A stretch of 64,000 nt of DNA from an uncultured Oscillospiraceae bacterium (GCA_900540275.1 UQFO01000002.1:1-64000); one strand, 5' to 3'. Counted from the first letter of the stretch, positions 42,113 to 50,765 are shown. Numbers and translations are program-made. The notes: generated from the sequence alone by a model not told the origin.

Positions 42113-43080
42113 GAACTTAAGGAAAGGCAGAAAATCAAAGCTGAAAGCAAAGATTGGTAAATCAAACATTTAAAATTTAACCCGTGTTCCATTCTTTAGA
42201 ATACCCGAAAATAGCAAATGTAAAGGTTTTTTGGTCTTTGGAAGTTTCAGTAAGTTGGTATCTGCTACAGGCAACAAAAGGTTCACGTTAATCTAAAAGG
42301 TGAGTAACGGCAATCTGAAGATGAAAGGTACAGTTTCCATTTGAAAACCCTAGGGATTGTGATTTTGCAAAATACCGCAGATGTCAGGGCTTTCAAGAAA
42401 AAAGGTTTTTCATCCAAGAACAGAGAGTCATTTGCAAGCGCTTTGGTTTTCGTAGAACGGGGCCGATCCTTAACGTTTAATTACAGGAAAGGGGCTGAGT
42501 CCAATGGGCGAACTGGCACCGGAAAGTTTTCCTTGCTTCGTTGATTTGAACGAAGCTCGGCATATGGCTCTGATTTAAGAATATCATACACATTGATTGC
42601 GAAACAAACGCCAGGGAATAAAATACATGATTATTGCCCTGCCGGCGTTTCAAATTGAAACCTGATCACAGGAGAGGGATATTTAGAATCCGCAGCCATA
42701 GAAAACTTTTACAATTGAATATGCGAATTTCAATATCGATTTTAGTTAATTGAGAAAGAAATTTGTCGGCTGATTTTTATTTGGACATTAAGCTCAAAAA
42801 GCGAAAGCTCCGATTCCGCACCGTTCCATTGGAGTATGCGGCGGTTCGGGACGACAATGGCAAAAGGCCCTTGTTACAGAGTAAAGCGTTAAGGCCATAA
42901 ATATGAAAAGTGCGTGGCCGATGATTTTGGGTAAAGCATCTGGAATCAAACGCATTTTTGCCGATTGGGTGTCCGGTGTTTTAAGATTAGTTTACATATA
43001 TACTTTTTCTGAAGTTAATATACGATATGAAAGAAAAAATCGGGTGACCGGTGGTAGTGTTTGCCGCCGGCCGCCTTTTT
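42113..43080 (+). ncRNA. Candidate long structured non-coding RNA (about 970 nt)
   Basis: A transcription unit bounded by a consensus promoter (42079-42106) and a terminator (43043-43080), with a separate promoter for the next gene. No ORF in it is convincing. Foldable parts: CAGAG/CTCTG (42421/42567) enclosing GCCGA/TCGGC (about 42462/42557), GCTTCGTT-GATTTG-AACGAAGC (42535-42556), AACGCC/GGCGTT with AGGG/CCCT (about 42606-42653), GTTTCAAATTGAAAC (42647-42661) and CCGCA/TGCGG around 42820. I compared it by eye with RNase P, tmRNA, SRP and OLE RNA and saw no match. It could be a large ornate RNA or a very long leader. Confidence 0.5.
43043..43080 (+). terminator. Terminator of the candidate long RNA
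   Basis: GGTGACCGGTGG (43043-43054) pairs with CCGCCGGCCGCC (43064-43075) with some G-U pairs, followed by TTTTTGTTTT. Confidence 0.75.
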
Positions 43081-43117
43081 GTTTTGGCGTGAGAATACCG
43101 CTGAAAACATAAATAAG

Positions 43118-43146
43118 TTGAAATCAAGCGCGTTTTCGTGTATAAT
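43118..43146 (+). promoter_or_regulatory. Promoter of the polysaccharide genes
   Basis: TTGAAA at 43118-43123 and TATAAT at 43141-43146 with 17-bp spacing and TG directly before the -10. Confidence 0.75.
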
Positions 43147-43199
43147 TTTACAGCAACAATACAAAATGTTCTCATTTTCTATATTTCGGAGGCTCTATC

Positions 43200-43883
43200 A
43201 TGCTTTTGATGAAATGGGAGGAACTTCCCGATTATATGCAAAACGCAGAAGTGCGCAGATATTATGAAATCCTTCAGAATAAGAAGGCAAGCCTGCTTGC
43301 AAAGCGGGCGCTTGACCTTGTAATATCCGTTATCCTTATCATATTGCTCATCCTGCCGATGTGTGTCATAGCAGCCGTGGTAAAGGCCAGCTCTCCCGGG
43401 AAAATTTTGTTCCGGCAGGACCGCGTTACGACAAACGGCCGTATTTTCAGAATTTTAAAATTCCGTACTATGGTCGAAGGCGCTGAAAATTTGGGCGGCC
43501 AGATTACGGAAACGGATGACAGGCGGATTACAAAGAACGGGAAATTCCTGCGCAAATACCGCCTTGATGAGCTTCCGCAGATTTTTAATGTTTTTACCGG
43601 CGCAATGTCGCTGGTCGGCACGCGTCCGGAAGTTCCAAAATACGTAAAAAAATATACGCCTGAAATGTACGCTACGCTCCTGATGCCCGCTGGGGTGACC
43701 TCTTACGCGAGCATCCATTTCAGGGATGAGGACGAGCTGTTCCGCGACCCTGCCACGGTGGAAAAAAACTATATGGAGGTCGTCCTGCCGGAAAAAATGG
43801 TTCAGAATTTAAAATATATTGAAGAATTCAGCTTTTTATACGATTTAAAAATTATGGTCCGCACCGTAGCGGACGTCTTTTAA
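43200..43883 (+). CDS. Phosphoglycosyl transferase (bacterial sugar transferase)
   Basis: A 227-residue monotopic membrane enzyme that transfers a sugar-1-phosphate from a UDP-sugar to undecaprenyl phosphate, starting a surface polysaccharide or glycoprotein glycan. Features: re-entrant hydrophobic segment at about 36-60, ILKFRTM at 85-91, the catalytic Asp-Glu in LDELPQ (123-124), and GAMSLVGTRPE. GGAGG at 43186-43190 sets the start. The following gene is a Wzy-like polymerase, supporting a role in exopolysaccharide. Confidence 0.92.
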   Translation: MLLMKWEELPDYMQNAEVRRYYEILQNKKASLLAKRALDLVISVILIILLILPMCVIAAVVKASSPGKILFRQDRVTTNGRIFRILKFRTMVEGAENLGGQITETDDRRITKNGKFLRKYRLDELPQIFNVFTGAMSLVGTRPEVPKYVKKYTPEMYATLLMPAGVTSYASIHFRDEDELFRDPATVEKNYMEVVLPEKMVQNLKYIEEFSFLYDLKIMVRTVADVF

Positions 43884-43919
43884 TTTAAGCGCCTGTCAAG
43901 GCGCGTAGGAGGCGAGAGC

Positions 43920-45407
43920 TTGGCCGGCTTTTTCAAAAAAAACATCGTCAACCGCTTATTGCTTAACCCATCGGCTTTTCGCCTGACCTATATTTTTACA
44001 CTTTTTTTCTGCTCTGTCGCCGTGGTGGAATGGGCGGCAGTCACCTTTAAATATATCCTGATGGCATGGGCGGGATATATCTTTTTTTTCTATTACCTGA
44101 AGAACAGGCGGATTTTAAATATCCGCTACTGCCGTTGGCTTGTGATTTTTCTTATCAGCACATTGCTTACGGCCCTCATTCATGTGACCGATAATTTTTT
44201 AGGCAACCTGGTCATGCTTTTGCACATTGCAATCTGTTTCTTTATATTTTACGGCATGCATACCGAGCGCAACAAAAAGCGCGTGCGAAAGGAAATGTAC
44301 TGGTTCTGCAAGCTCATGGTAATTATAACGACGGTACTCGCGGCATGCGGGCTTCCGTTTGTCCTTCTTAATATGTACGGCGATTTCTATGGCTACCATC
44401 TCATCGTTTATGAAAACAGGTTTACAGGCCTTTATACGAACCCCAACCTGCTGGGCTTTTCCTGTGCGGTCGCAATCATCTGCTGCCATATGCTTACGAG
44501 AAAGAAGTTTTTAAAACACGCTGGCGGAAAAAAGGCCAACCTTTGGCTGCTGCTGCCGTGTGCCGCGCTCAACCTCATATCCCTGTTCCTTTCCGACTCC
44601 AACGCCTCTATGGTGTTTTTCGTTTTCTACATCGTGTTTTATCTGGTGTACAGGGCGTTCCGGTGGCAGCAGGAAATTACGCTCAAAGAGGCTGCGAAAA
44701 AATTTGTACGGCTTTTTGCGGTCTGCCTGGTGGCGGCTGTCTCGCTTGTTTTTGCGCGCGAGCTCTGCCAGATGGCGGCAGGCGGCATCACCACGGTCAC
44801 AACGCAGCAGGAGCCTGTGATTAACAAGGACACGCCGGACGATAAAAGGGAAGGGCCGGTATCCTTTAACCATCTCAACGACAATCTTGACAGCGGGCGC
44901 ATCCGGCTGCTGATGGAGTCGGCCGTACTCATAGGCAACCATCCGCTGTTTGGCATCGGCAAGGAAAATTTGGTTCTTTACGGCGAACGCTATATTGAAG
45001 GCGGCCTTCATTTTTCAGATTTGCATAACGGCTATCTCACCATTATCGTCTGCGGCGGAATCGTCGGCTTTGTCATTTTTGTCGCGTTCGCGCTGCATGT
45101 CGCGCGCCATATTATCAAAAGCCTTTTTTTGGAAAAGAAAAACCTGGGCAAGACGGCTTTTCCCATCCTGTTTGCCTTTATCTGCGCCTACTGCGTTTAC
45201 GCGGTGTTTGAAAAAACGCTTCTATTTGAGCAGACGTTCATGGTCGTTTCGTTCTGGCTCATGCTCGGGTATGCAAGCTGCTTTATGGTACGCTATGACC
45301 ACCTGGAGGACAAAATTGAGCTGAACCTCCTGCGAAAAAGGGAAGGCGAGCAGGCTTCGCTTTACGATACGCCCACCGAAGACGACCCGCTTGACGAGCA
45401 TGAATAG
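43920..45407 (+). CDS. O-antigen ligase/Wzy-like polymerase
   Basis: A 495-residue polytopic protein with about 12 hydrophobic segments and one large extracytoplasmic loop at about 285-360, the layout of the Wzy/WaaL O-antigen ligase-polymerase superfamily. The loop ends PLFGIGKENLVLYGERY and SDLHNGYL, which fit the usual (H)PLxGxG and HN motif. It probably polymerises or attaches repeat units built on the lipid made by the previous gene. Start is a TTG at 43920 with GGAGGCG upstream. A short acidic cytosolic tail ends the protein. Confidence 0.83.
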   Translation: MAGFFKKNIVNRLLLNPSAFRLTYIFTLFFCSVAVVEWAAVTFKYILMAWAGYIFFFYYLKNRRILNIRYCRWLVIFLISTLLTALIHVTDNFLGNLVMLLHIAICFFIFYGMHTERNKKRVRKEMYWFCKLMVIITTVLAACGLPFVLLNMYGDFYGYHLIVYENRFTGLYTNPNLLGFSCAVAIICCHMLTRKKFLKHAGGKKANLWLLLPCAALNLISLFLSDSNASMVFFVFYIVFYLVYRAFRWQQEITLKEAAKKFVRLFAVCLVAAVSLVFARELCQMAAGGITTVTTQQEPVINKDTPDDKREGPVSFNHLNDNLDSGRIRLLMESAVLIGNHPLFGIGKENLVLYGERYIEGGLHFSDLHNGYLTIIVCGGIVGFVIFVAFALHVARHIIKSLFLEKKNLGKTAFPILFAFICAYCVYAVFEKTLLFEQTFMVVSFWLMLGYASCFMVRYDHLEDKIELNLLRKREGEQASLYDTPTEDDPLDEHE

Positions 45408-45414
45408 GCGCTTA

Positions 45415-45443
45415 TTGTAAAATTAGGGAAAAGCGGTTATAAT
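45415..45443 (+). promoter_or_regulatory. Promoter of nadE
   Basis: TTGTAA at 45415-45420 and TATAAT at 45438-45443 with 17-bp spacing, starting 8 bases after the polymerase gene. Confidence 0.75.
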
Positions 45444-45449
45444 AGAATC

Positions 45450-45538
45450 GTTTCAATCGGATTTGAGGAGCGGGGCTCCAACACATATATTCCGCAGGAA
45501 AGCCGGTGAAATACCCTCTCGCGTTGAGGGTATTTTTG
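45450..45538 (+). promoter_or_regulatory. nadE leader with intrinsic terminator (attenuator)
   Basis: Between the promoter and the start codon the leader contains GGAGC-GGG-GCTCC (about 45467-45479), an unpaired-looking stretch with GGAAAGCCGGTGAAA, and a perfect terminator ATACCCTC/GAGGGTAT (45511-45533) with TTTTT. A terminator downstream of the gene's own promoter implies conditional read-through, a riboswitch or protein-controlled attenuator, or else a small RNA of about 88 nt. No riboswitch class was recognised. Confidence 0.6.
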
Positions 45539-45565
45539 CTATTTTATTCCGGGAGGGGACTTGTC

Positions 45566-47476
45566 ATGAAAGACGGTTTTATTAAGGCGGCGGCGGCGAC
45601 GCCTGAAATCAAGGTTGCAAACTGCGCCCACAACGCACAGGCAATTATTACACAGATTGAGAGGGCCGCGCAAAAGGGCGCGTCGCTTATCTCTTTCCCG
45701 GAGCTATGTATCACGGGCTATACGTGCGCCGACCTCTTTTTGCAGCGTACCCTGCTGGACGATGCGGAGCGGGCGCTTGCGGAAATCGCGTGCAAAACCG
45801 CTTCACTTGATATCGTAAGCGTCGCCGGGCTGCCCGTGCGCTGCGCAAACGCGCTTTATAACTGCGCGGCTGTCGTCTATCACGGGGAAATCATGGGGCT
45901 TGTACCAAAGAAGAACATTCCGGTATATTCCGAGTTTTATGAGTCGCGCCATTTTTCTCCCGGGGAAGACGCGGCGGAGGCCGTCATTTGCGGCAGGAAG
46001 GTGGAGCTTAGCCCAAACCTTTTATTCCGCTGTAAAAGCCTGCCGGATTTCGTGCTCGGCGTTGAGGTCTGCGAGGACCTGTGGGTGCCGTCCTCGCCCT
46101 CAAACAATTTGGCGGAAAACGGCGCGACCATACTTGTCAATTTGTCCGCGAGCAACGAAACCATCGGCAAACCGCAGTACAGGAGGATGCTCGTACAGAT
46201 GCAGTCCGCCAAGCTTGTATGCGCTTACCTGTTTGCGGACGCGGGTTTTGGGGAATCGACAACCGACTTAATCTTCTCCGGGCACGATATCATAGCGGAA
46301 AACGGCGTGGTGCTCGCCGAATCGAAGCGTTATGAAACGGGGATTGCCTATGCGGATATCGATTTACAAAGGCTGGGGGGAGAACGCCGCAGGCTTACGA
46401 CCTTTCCCTCCAAGCATGAAAGCAAATTTAAAACAGTGGAATTTGAGCTGCCGCTCAAAGAAACGAAGCTTACGCGGACATTTAGTAAAAACCCATTCGT
46501 ACCGCAAAGCAAGTCGGATATAGAGCAGCGCTGCATGGAAATCCTTACAATGCAGGCGACAGGGCTTAAAACACGCCTTTTACACACCGGAATCAAAAAC
46601 GCGGTGCTCGGCCTTTCCGGCGGGCTTGATTCCACGCTTGCGCTGATTGTAACGGTGCACGCGTTTGATTTATTGAAGCTTGAACGGAAAAATATTACAG
46701 CGGTCACGATGCCGTGCTTCGGCACCACGAAACGCACAAAAAGCAACGCGCAGCTTCTGGCGGAGGCGTACGGCGTCAGCTTCCGCGAGGTCGATATTTC
46801 AGAAACGGTAAAGCGCCATTTTTCCGACATCGGCCATGATGGGCATACGCTCGACGTTACCTTTGAGAACGCGCAGGCGCGCGAGCGCACGCAGGTGCTT
46901 ATGGATATTGCAAACATGGAAAACGCGCTCGTTATCGGTACGGGCGATTTGTCTGAGCTTGCGCTCGGCTGGGCGACCTATAACGGGGACCACATGTCTA
47001 TGTACGCGGTCAACGCATCCGTCCCCAAAACGCTCGTCCGCTATATTACGCAGTATGAGGCGCATAAAAGCGCCGCGCCGCTCAAAAAGGTGCTGCTCGA
47101 TATTCTCGACACGCCTGTAAGCCCCGAGCTCCTGCCGCCGCAGGACGGCGTGATTTCCCAAAAGACGGAGGAGCTAGTCGGCCCATACGACCTGCACGAT
47201 TTTTTCCTCTATTATTATATGCGTTTCGGCTTTACGCCCTCAAAAATTTACCGTCTGGCAAAGGAGGCTTTTGAGGGGGAATTCGAACCGGAGGAAATTA
47301 AAAAATGGCTCGTTGTATTTCTCAGGCGCTTTTTCAGCCAGCAGTTCAAGCGTTCCTGTTTGCCTGACGGCCCGAAGGTCGGCTCTGTTACGCTTTCTCC
47401 CCGCGGGGATTTGCGCATGCCGAGCGATGCGGATGTTTCCGCGTGGATTAGGGAGCTTGAAGAAAGCATGGGGTAA
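45566..47476 (+). CDS. nadE: Glutamine-dependent NAD+ synthetase
   Basis: Amidates nicotinic acid adenine dinucleotide to NAD+ using glutamine. The 636-residue protein has an N-terminal nitrilase-type glutaminase domain (catalytic Glu46 in FPELCITGY, a Lys in LVPKKNIPVY, Cys in GVEVCEDLW) and a C-terminal synthetase domain with the ATP pyrophosphatase P-loop LGLSGGLDST. The ATG at 45566 follows GGGAGGGG. Its leader contains an apparent attenuator. Confidence 0.96.
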   Translation: MKDGFIKAAAATPEIKVANCAHNAQAIITQIERAAQKGASLISFPELCITGYTCADLFLQRTLLDDAERALAEIACKTASLDIVSVAGLPVRCANALYNCAAVVYHGEIMGLVPKKNIPVYSEFYESRHFSPGEDAAEAVICGRKVELSPNLLFRCKSLPDFVLGVEVCEDLWVPSSPSNNLAENGATILVNLSASNETIGKPQYRRMLVQMQSAKLVCAYLFADAGFGESTTDLIFSGHDIIAENGVVLAESKRYETGIAYADIDLQRLGGERRRLTTFPSKHESKFKTVEFELPLKETKLTRTFSKNPFVPQSKSDIEQRCMEILTMQATGLKTRLLHTGIKNAVLGLSGGLDSTLALIVTVHAFDLLKLERKNITAVTMPCFGTTKRTKSNAQLLAEAYGVSFREVDISETVKRHFSDIGHDGHTLDVTFENAQARERTQVLMDIANMENALVIGTGDLSELALGWATYNGDHMSMYAVNASVPKTLVRYITQYEAHKSAAPLKKVLLDILDTPVSPELLPPQDGVISQKTEELVGPYDLHDFFLYYYMRFGFTPSKIYRLAKEAFEGEFEPEEIKKWLVVFLRRFFSQQFKRSCLPDGPKVGSVTLSPRGDLRMPSDADVSAWIRELEESMG

Positions 47477-47483
47477 AAGCGGA

Positions 47484-47512
47484 TGGACTTTTTCCATCGC
47501 ATGGTTTATAAT
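47484..47512 (+). promoter_or_regulatory. Possible promoter of the Lrp-type regulator
   Basis: TGGACT at 47484-47489 and TATAAT at 47507-47512 with 17-bp spacing, 43 bp before the start codon. Confidence 0.45.
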
Positions 47513-47554
47513 AAATAAAATCATTTTGTTTACCAGCATAAGGAGATGTTTTAT

Positions 47555-48037
47555 ATGGATGAATTACTCAAGCTGTTAAGTGAAAATTCAAAATTCACGC
47601 CGCATGAGCTTTCCCTAATCCTGGGTGAACCGCAGGATTATATAGAAAAGCAAATCGAGGAGTATGAGGCAACCGAGGTCATCAAGGGCTACCGGGCCGT
47701 CGTCAATTGGGAAAAGGTACCGGACGCGGGCGTTACGGCGCTTATTGAGCTGAAGGTCACGCCGGAAAAGGAAAAGGGCTTTGACGACATTGCCGCGCAT
47801 GTCATGAGCTTTGACGAGGTGGACAGCGTTTACCTGATGGCGGGCGCGTACGACCTTGCCGTTTTTGTAAAGGGACAGACAATCCAGGATATCGCGATGT
47901 TCGTCTCCCGCAAGCTTTCCACTATCGACGCGGTGCTTTCAACCGCGACCCATTTCCTTCTCAAACGCTATAAGGACAGCGGCATCGACTTTTTTGAAGA
48001 CGATTCGGAGGAAGATAAAAGGAGCCTGGTACTGTGA
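47555..48037 (+). CDS. Lrp/AsnC-family transcriptional regulator
   Basis: A 160-residue regulator with an N-terminal HTH (MDELLKLLSENSKFTPHELSLILG) and a C-terminal RAM ligand-binding domain (VTALIELKVTPEKEKGFDDIA, VDSVYLMAGAYDLAVFV). The end is acidic. The gene overlaps an aminotransferase by four bases, so it probably senses an amino acid linked to that enzyme. The ATG at 47555 with AAGGAG upstream is chosen over the one at 47546. Confidence 0.9.
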   Translation: MDELLKLLSENSKFTPHELSLILGEPQDYIEKQIEEYEATEVIKGYRAVVNWEKVPDAGVTALIELKVTPEKEKGFDDIAAHVMSFDEVDSVYLMAGAYDLAVFVKGQTIQDIAMFVSRKLSTIDAVLSTATHFLLKRYKDSGIDFFEDDSEEDKRSLVL

Positions 48038-49218
48038 TCAACTATGACTCTATACTCAATGATAAAATCAAGGAAATCAAGCCGTCGGGTATCCGCAAAT
48101 TCTTCGATATCGCAAATGAGATGGATCACGTTATCTCCCTGAGCATCGGGGAGCCCGACTTTAAGACCCCCTGGCATATCCGCCAGGCAGGAATAGAATC
48201 GCTCGATAAGGGAAAAACATGGTATACGCCGAACGCGGGGCTTTCTCTCCTGCGCGAGGAAATCTGCCGTTATTTCAGCCGCAGGTTCCATGTGGATTAC
48301 AACTGCAAAGCGGAATGTATCGTCACAGTCGGCGGCTCCGAGGCTATCGACATCTGCCTGCGCAGCCTGATTGAAAAGGGCGACGAGGTGCTCATACCGC
48401 AGCCGAGCTTCGTGTGCTATGAGCCACTCACGCAGATGGCCGACGGTATTCCCGTAATCATCGAAACCAAAGCGGAAAACAGCTTCCGCCTGACCGCGCA
48501 GGAGCTTGAAGCGCACATCACGCCGAAAACAAAGCTTTTGGTGCTCCCTTTCCCGAACAACCCGACCGGCGGCGTTATGCGCCGGAAGGATTTAGAGGAA
48601 ATCGCGGGTGTCATCATCAAGCACAACCTGTTCGTATTGTCGGACGAAATTTACGCGGAGCTTACATACGGTGACGAGCCGCACGTTTCCATTGCCGAAA
48701 TTGAAGGGATGCGCGAACGCACCCTGGTCGTAAGCGGCTTTTCAAAATCGTATGCCATGACAGGCTGGCGCCTGGGCTATGCGCTCGGTCCGGCTGAGGT
48801 CATCTCCCAGCTTTACAAGCTGCATCAGTTTGCCATCATGTGCGCGCCTACGACCGCGCAGTACGCGGCGATTGAGGCGCTCAAAAACGGCGACGGCGAC
48901 ATTGAAAGCATGCGCACGCAGTACGATATGCGCCGCAGGCTAATGGTCGGCGGGTTCCAGCAGATGGGGCTTTCCTGCTTTGAGCCGCACGGGGCGTTTT
49001 ATGTGTTCCCATGCATCAAAAGCACGGGGCTCAGCTCTGAAGAGTTCTGCATGCGCCTGATTGAGTCGAAGCATGTGGCCGTCGTGCCCGGCACGGCGTT
49101 CGGTAAGTGCGGCGAAGGCTTTGTGCGCGTTTCCTATTCGTACTCACTGACGCACATCAGCGAAGCGCTTGGCAGAATCGAGGAATTTCTCCAGGAAATC
49201 AAAGAAGAACAAGGATGA
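48034..49218 (+). CDS. PLP-dependent aminotransferase, class I
   Basis: A 394-residue fold-type I aminotransferase. The family segments are PNNPTGG, LSDEIYAELTYG, and SGFSKSYAMTGWRLGY with the Schiff-base Lys. The end reads FVRVSYSYS. It may use aromatic or aspartate-like substrates, but the specificity cannot be read from the sequence. It starts with GTG, overlapping the Lrp gene as GTGA, which ties it to that regulator. Confidence 0.9.
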   Translation: MINYDSILNDKIKEIKPSGIRKFFDIANEMDHVISLSIGEPDFKTPWHIRQAGIESLDKGKTWYTPNAGLSLLREEICRYFSRRFHVDYNCKAECIVTVGGSEAIDICLRSLIEKGDEVLIPQPSFVCYEPLTQMADGIPVIIETKAENSFRLTAQELEAHITPKTKLLVLPFPNNPTGGVMRRKDLEEIAGVIIKHNLFVLSDEIYAELTYGDEPHVSIAEIEGMRERTLVVSGFSKSYAMTGWRLGYALGPAEVISQLYKLHQFAIMCAPTTAQYAAIEALKNGDGDIESMRTQYDMRRRLMVGGFQQMGLSCFEPHGAFYVFPCIKSTGLSSEEFCMRLIESKHVAVVPGTAFGKCGEGFVRVSYSYSLTHISEALGRIEEFLQEIKEEQG

Positions 49219-49223
49219 GTTAT

Positions 49224-50099
49224 ATGGCTGTAACGGTCAGCGCACCGGCAAAAATCAATCTGACGCTCGACATCACAGGCAAAAGGGCGGACGGCTACCA
49301 CTCAGTCGATATGATTATGCAGTCGATAAGCCTTTACGATACGGTCACCGTAGCCCCGGCGAGGGAACCGGGTATCAAAATAACCTGTTCAGACAGGGCG
49401 CTCCCCTGCGATGAACGCAACACGGCATATAAAGCGGCGCGGCTGTTTTTGAAAGAAATACAAAAGGACGAGGGCGCCGCCATATCCATTCACAAGCAAA
49501 TCCCAAAGGAAGCGGGGCTTGCGGGCGGCAGCAGCGACGCGGCGGCGGTACTGCTTGCGCTCAATAAAATCCATGGTGAGCCGCTTGCGCTTGGCAAGCT
49601 TTCTGAGCTTGCGGCCCTGGTCGGCGCGGACGTGCCGTTCTGCCTGTACGGCGGGACAATGCACGCGGCGGGTACGGGAACGCGGCTGCAAACGGTTTAC
49701 AGCCTTCCTGACTGCTTTATTGTGCTTGCAAAGCCGCCAATCGGCGTAAGTACAAAAGAAGCCTACCGCCTGTGCGACGGCCGGCCGTACAGCGCAAAGC
49801 CGCACAGTGAACAGCTGCTCGCGCATTTAAAGGACGGCAGCATCCAGGAAGCCGCGCAATCGCTGTATAACGGCTTTGAAGAGGTGCTGCGCCTTGAGCC
49901 GGTCGATGAAATCAAAGAAACGTTATTGTCGTCCGGCGCCTGCGGCGCGTGTATGACCGGCAGCGGACCTTCTGTTTTCGGTATCTTTACAAACGAGCAG
50001 AAGGCTTATGGCTGCGCGCAGGCGCTCACAAAGCAATACCGCGAAATCTTTGTGGTCAGGCCAACGCCAAACGGCTGTTTTATAAGCGAAACTGAATAA
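49224..50099 (+). CDS. ispE: 4-diphosphocytidyl-2-C-methyl-D-erythritol kinase
   Basis: GHMP kinase of the MEP isoprenoid pathway, in line with dxs and ispA upstream in the window. The 291-residue protein starts MAVTVSAPAKINLTLDI and has the ATP-binding KEAGLAGGSSDAAAVLLAL and the final MTGSGPSVFGIF. The ATG at 49224 is preferred because AAGGATGAG is suitably spaced; the ATG at 49215 overlaps the aminotransferase stop and is possible. Confidence 0.95.
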   Translation: MAVTVSAPAKINLTLDITGKRADGYHSVDMIMQSISLYDTVTVAPAREPGIKITCSDRALPCDERNTAYKAARLFLKEIQKDEGAAISIHKQIPKEAGLAGGSSDAAAVLLALNKIHGEPLALGKLSELAALVGADVPFCLYGGTMHAAGTGTRLQTVYSLPDCFIVLAKPPIGVSTKEAYRLCDGRPYSAKPHSEQLLAHLKDGSIQEAAQSLYNGFEEVLRLEPVDEIKETLLSSGACGACMTGSGPSVFGIFTNEQKAYGCAQALTKQYREIFVVRPTPNGCFISETE

Positions 50100-50108
50100 G
50101 AAATCATT

Positions 50109-50156
50109 TCCTGCCCATAATCAAGGTATCGATACCTGGAAAGGGCAGGATTTTTT
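50109..50156 (+). terminator. Terminator that contains the spoIIR ribosome binding site
   Basis: TCCTGCCC (50109-50116) pairs with GGGCAGGA (50143-50150), with a second dyad AGGTATCGATACCT (50124-50137) inside, and TTTTTT directly following. The ATG of spoIIR is at 50157. The Shine-Dalgarno-like GGGCAGGA is therefore the 3' arm of the terminator stem. Confidence 0.8.
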
Positions 50157-50765
50157 ATGAAAAAAACGATAATGAAGGCATTGTGCTTCGGCTTGATTTT
50201 ATCCATCGTGTTCTCCGCGCTCTATTTTTCAGCAGAGTGCAAAACTATTTCCGACAGCGTGCTGCGGCTGCATATCCTCGCAAATTCCGATTCGGCCGGC
50301 GACCAGGCTTTAAAGCTCAAGGTACGCGACGAAATTTTAAAAAAATCCGGCGGGCTTTTAGCGGCGGCCTCCAATAAAGAAGAGGCGGAGCGGCTCACCG
50401 CGCAGCAGATGCAGGCAATCGTGGACGACGCCCAGGAATTCGTCTATTCGCAGGGCTATGATTATGCCGTTACGGCGAGCCTGCTCAATATGCCCTTTAA
50501 TACGCGCGTTTACGGCGATATCGCCATGCCCGCGGGCAATTACGACGCGCTGCGCATTACAATCGGGGAGGGCGCGGGGCACAACTGGTGGTGCGTCATG
50601 TACCCGCCCATCTGCCTGCCGGCGGCGGAAGAAAAGCAGGAGCTTTCCGACGTGCTCGACGACGGGCAGCTCCAGATAGTCGAAAACGAGCCGCAGTATG
50701 AAATCAAGTTCAAATTTGTCGAAATATACGAAAGCATCGCGCAGTTTTTTGCGGGAGAAAAATAA
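50157..50765 (+). CDS. spoIIR: Stage II sporulation protein R
   Basis: A 202-residue secreted signalling protein made in the forespore under sigma-F; it triggers SpoIIGA to process pro-sigma-E in the mother cell. The N-terminus has a signal-type hydrophobic helix (residues 8-26), followed by the family motif VLRLHILANSDSAGDQALKLKVRDEIL and, further on, NWWCVMYPPICL. Together with yabP and yabQ it indicates endospore formation. The ribosome binding site is in a terminator stem. A sigma-F promoter could not be identified with confidence. Confidence 0.93.
   Translation: MKKTIMKALCFGLILSIVFSALYFSAECKTISDSVLRLHILANSDSAGDQALKLKVRDEILKKSGGLLAAASNKEEAERLTAQQMQAIVDDAQEFVYSQGYDYAVTASLLNMPFNTRVYGDIAMPAGNYDALRITIGEGAGHNWWCVMYPPICLPAAEEKQELSDVLDDGQLQIVENEPQYEIKFKFVEIYESIAQFFAGEK

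Noticed and set aside
42341..42544. 67-residue ORF in the candidate long RNA
   Set aside because: It starts with a weak TTG, has no ribosome binding site and no protein-like pattern, and overlaps the better 24-residue frame.
42903..43112. 69-residue ORF before the sugar transferase
   Set aside because: It runs through the terminator hairpin and T-run, and has no similarity or good ribosome binding site.
45490..45540. Cobalamin riboswitch, because of GGAAAGCCGGTGAAA in the nadE leader
   Set aside because: It resembles about 15 nt of the core, but the B12 box and the long flanking helices are missing, and NAD synthetase is not a usual target.
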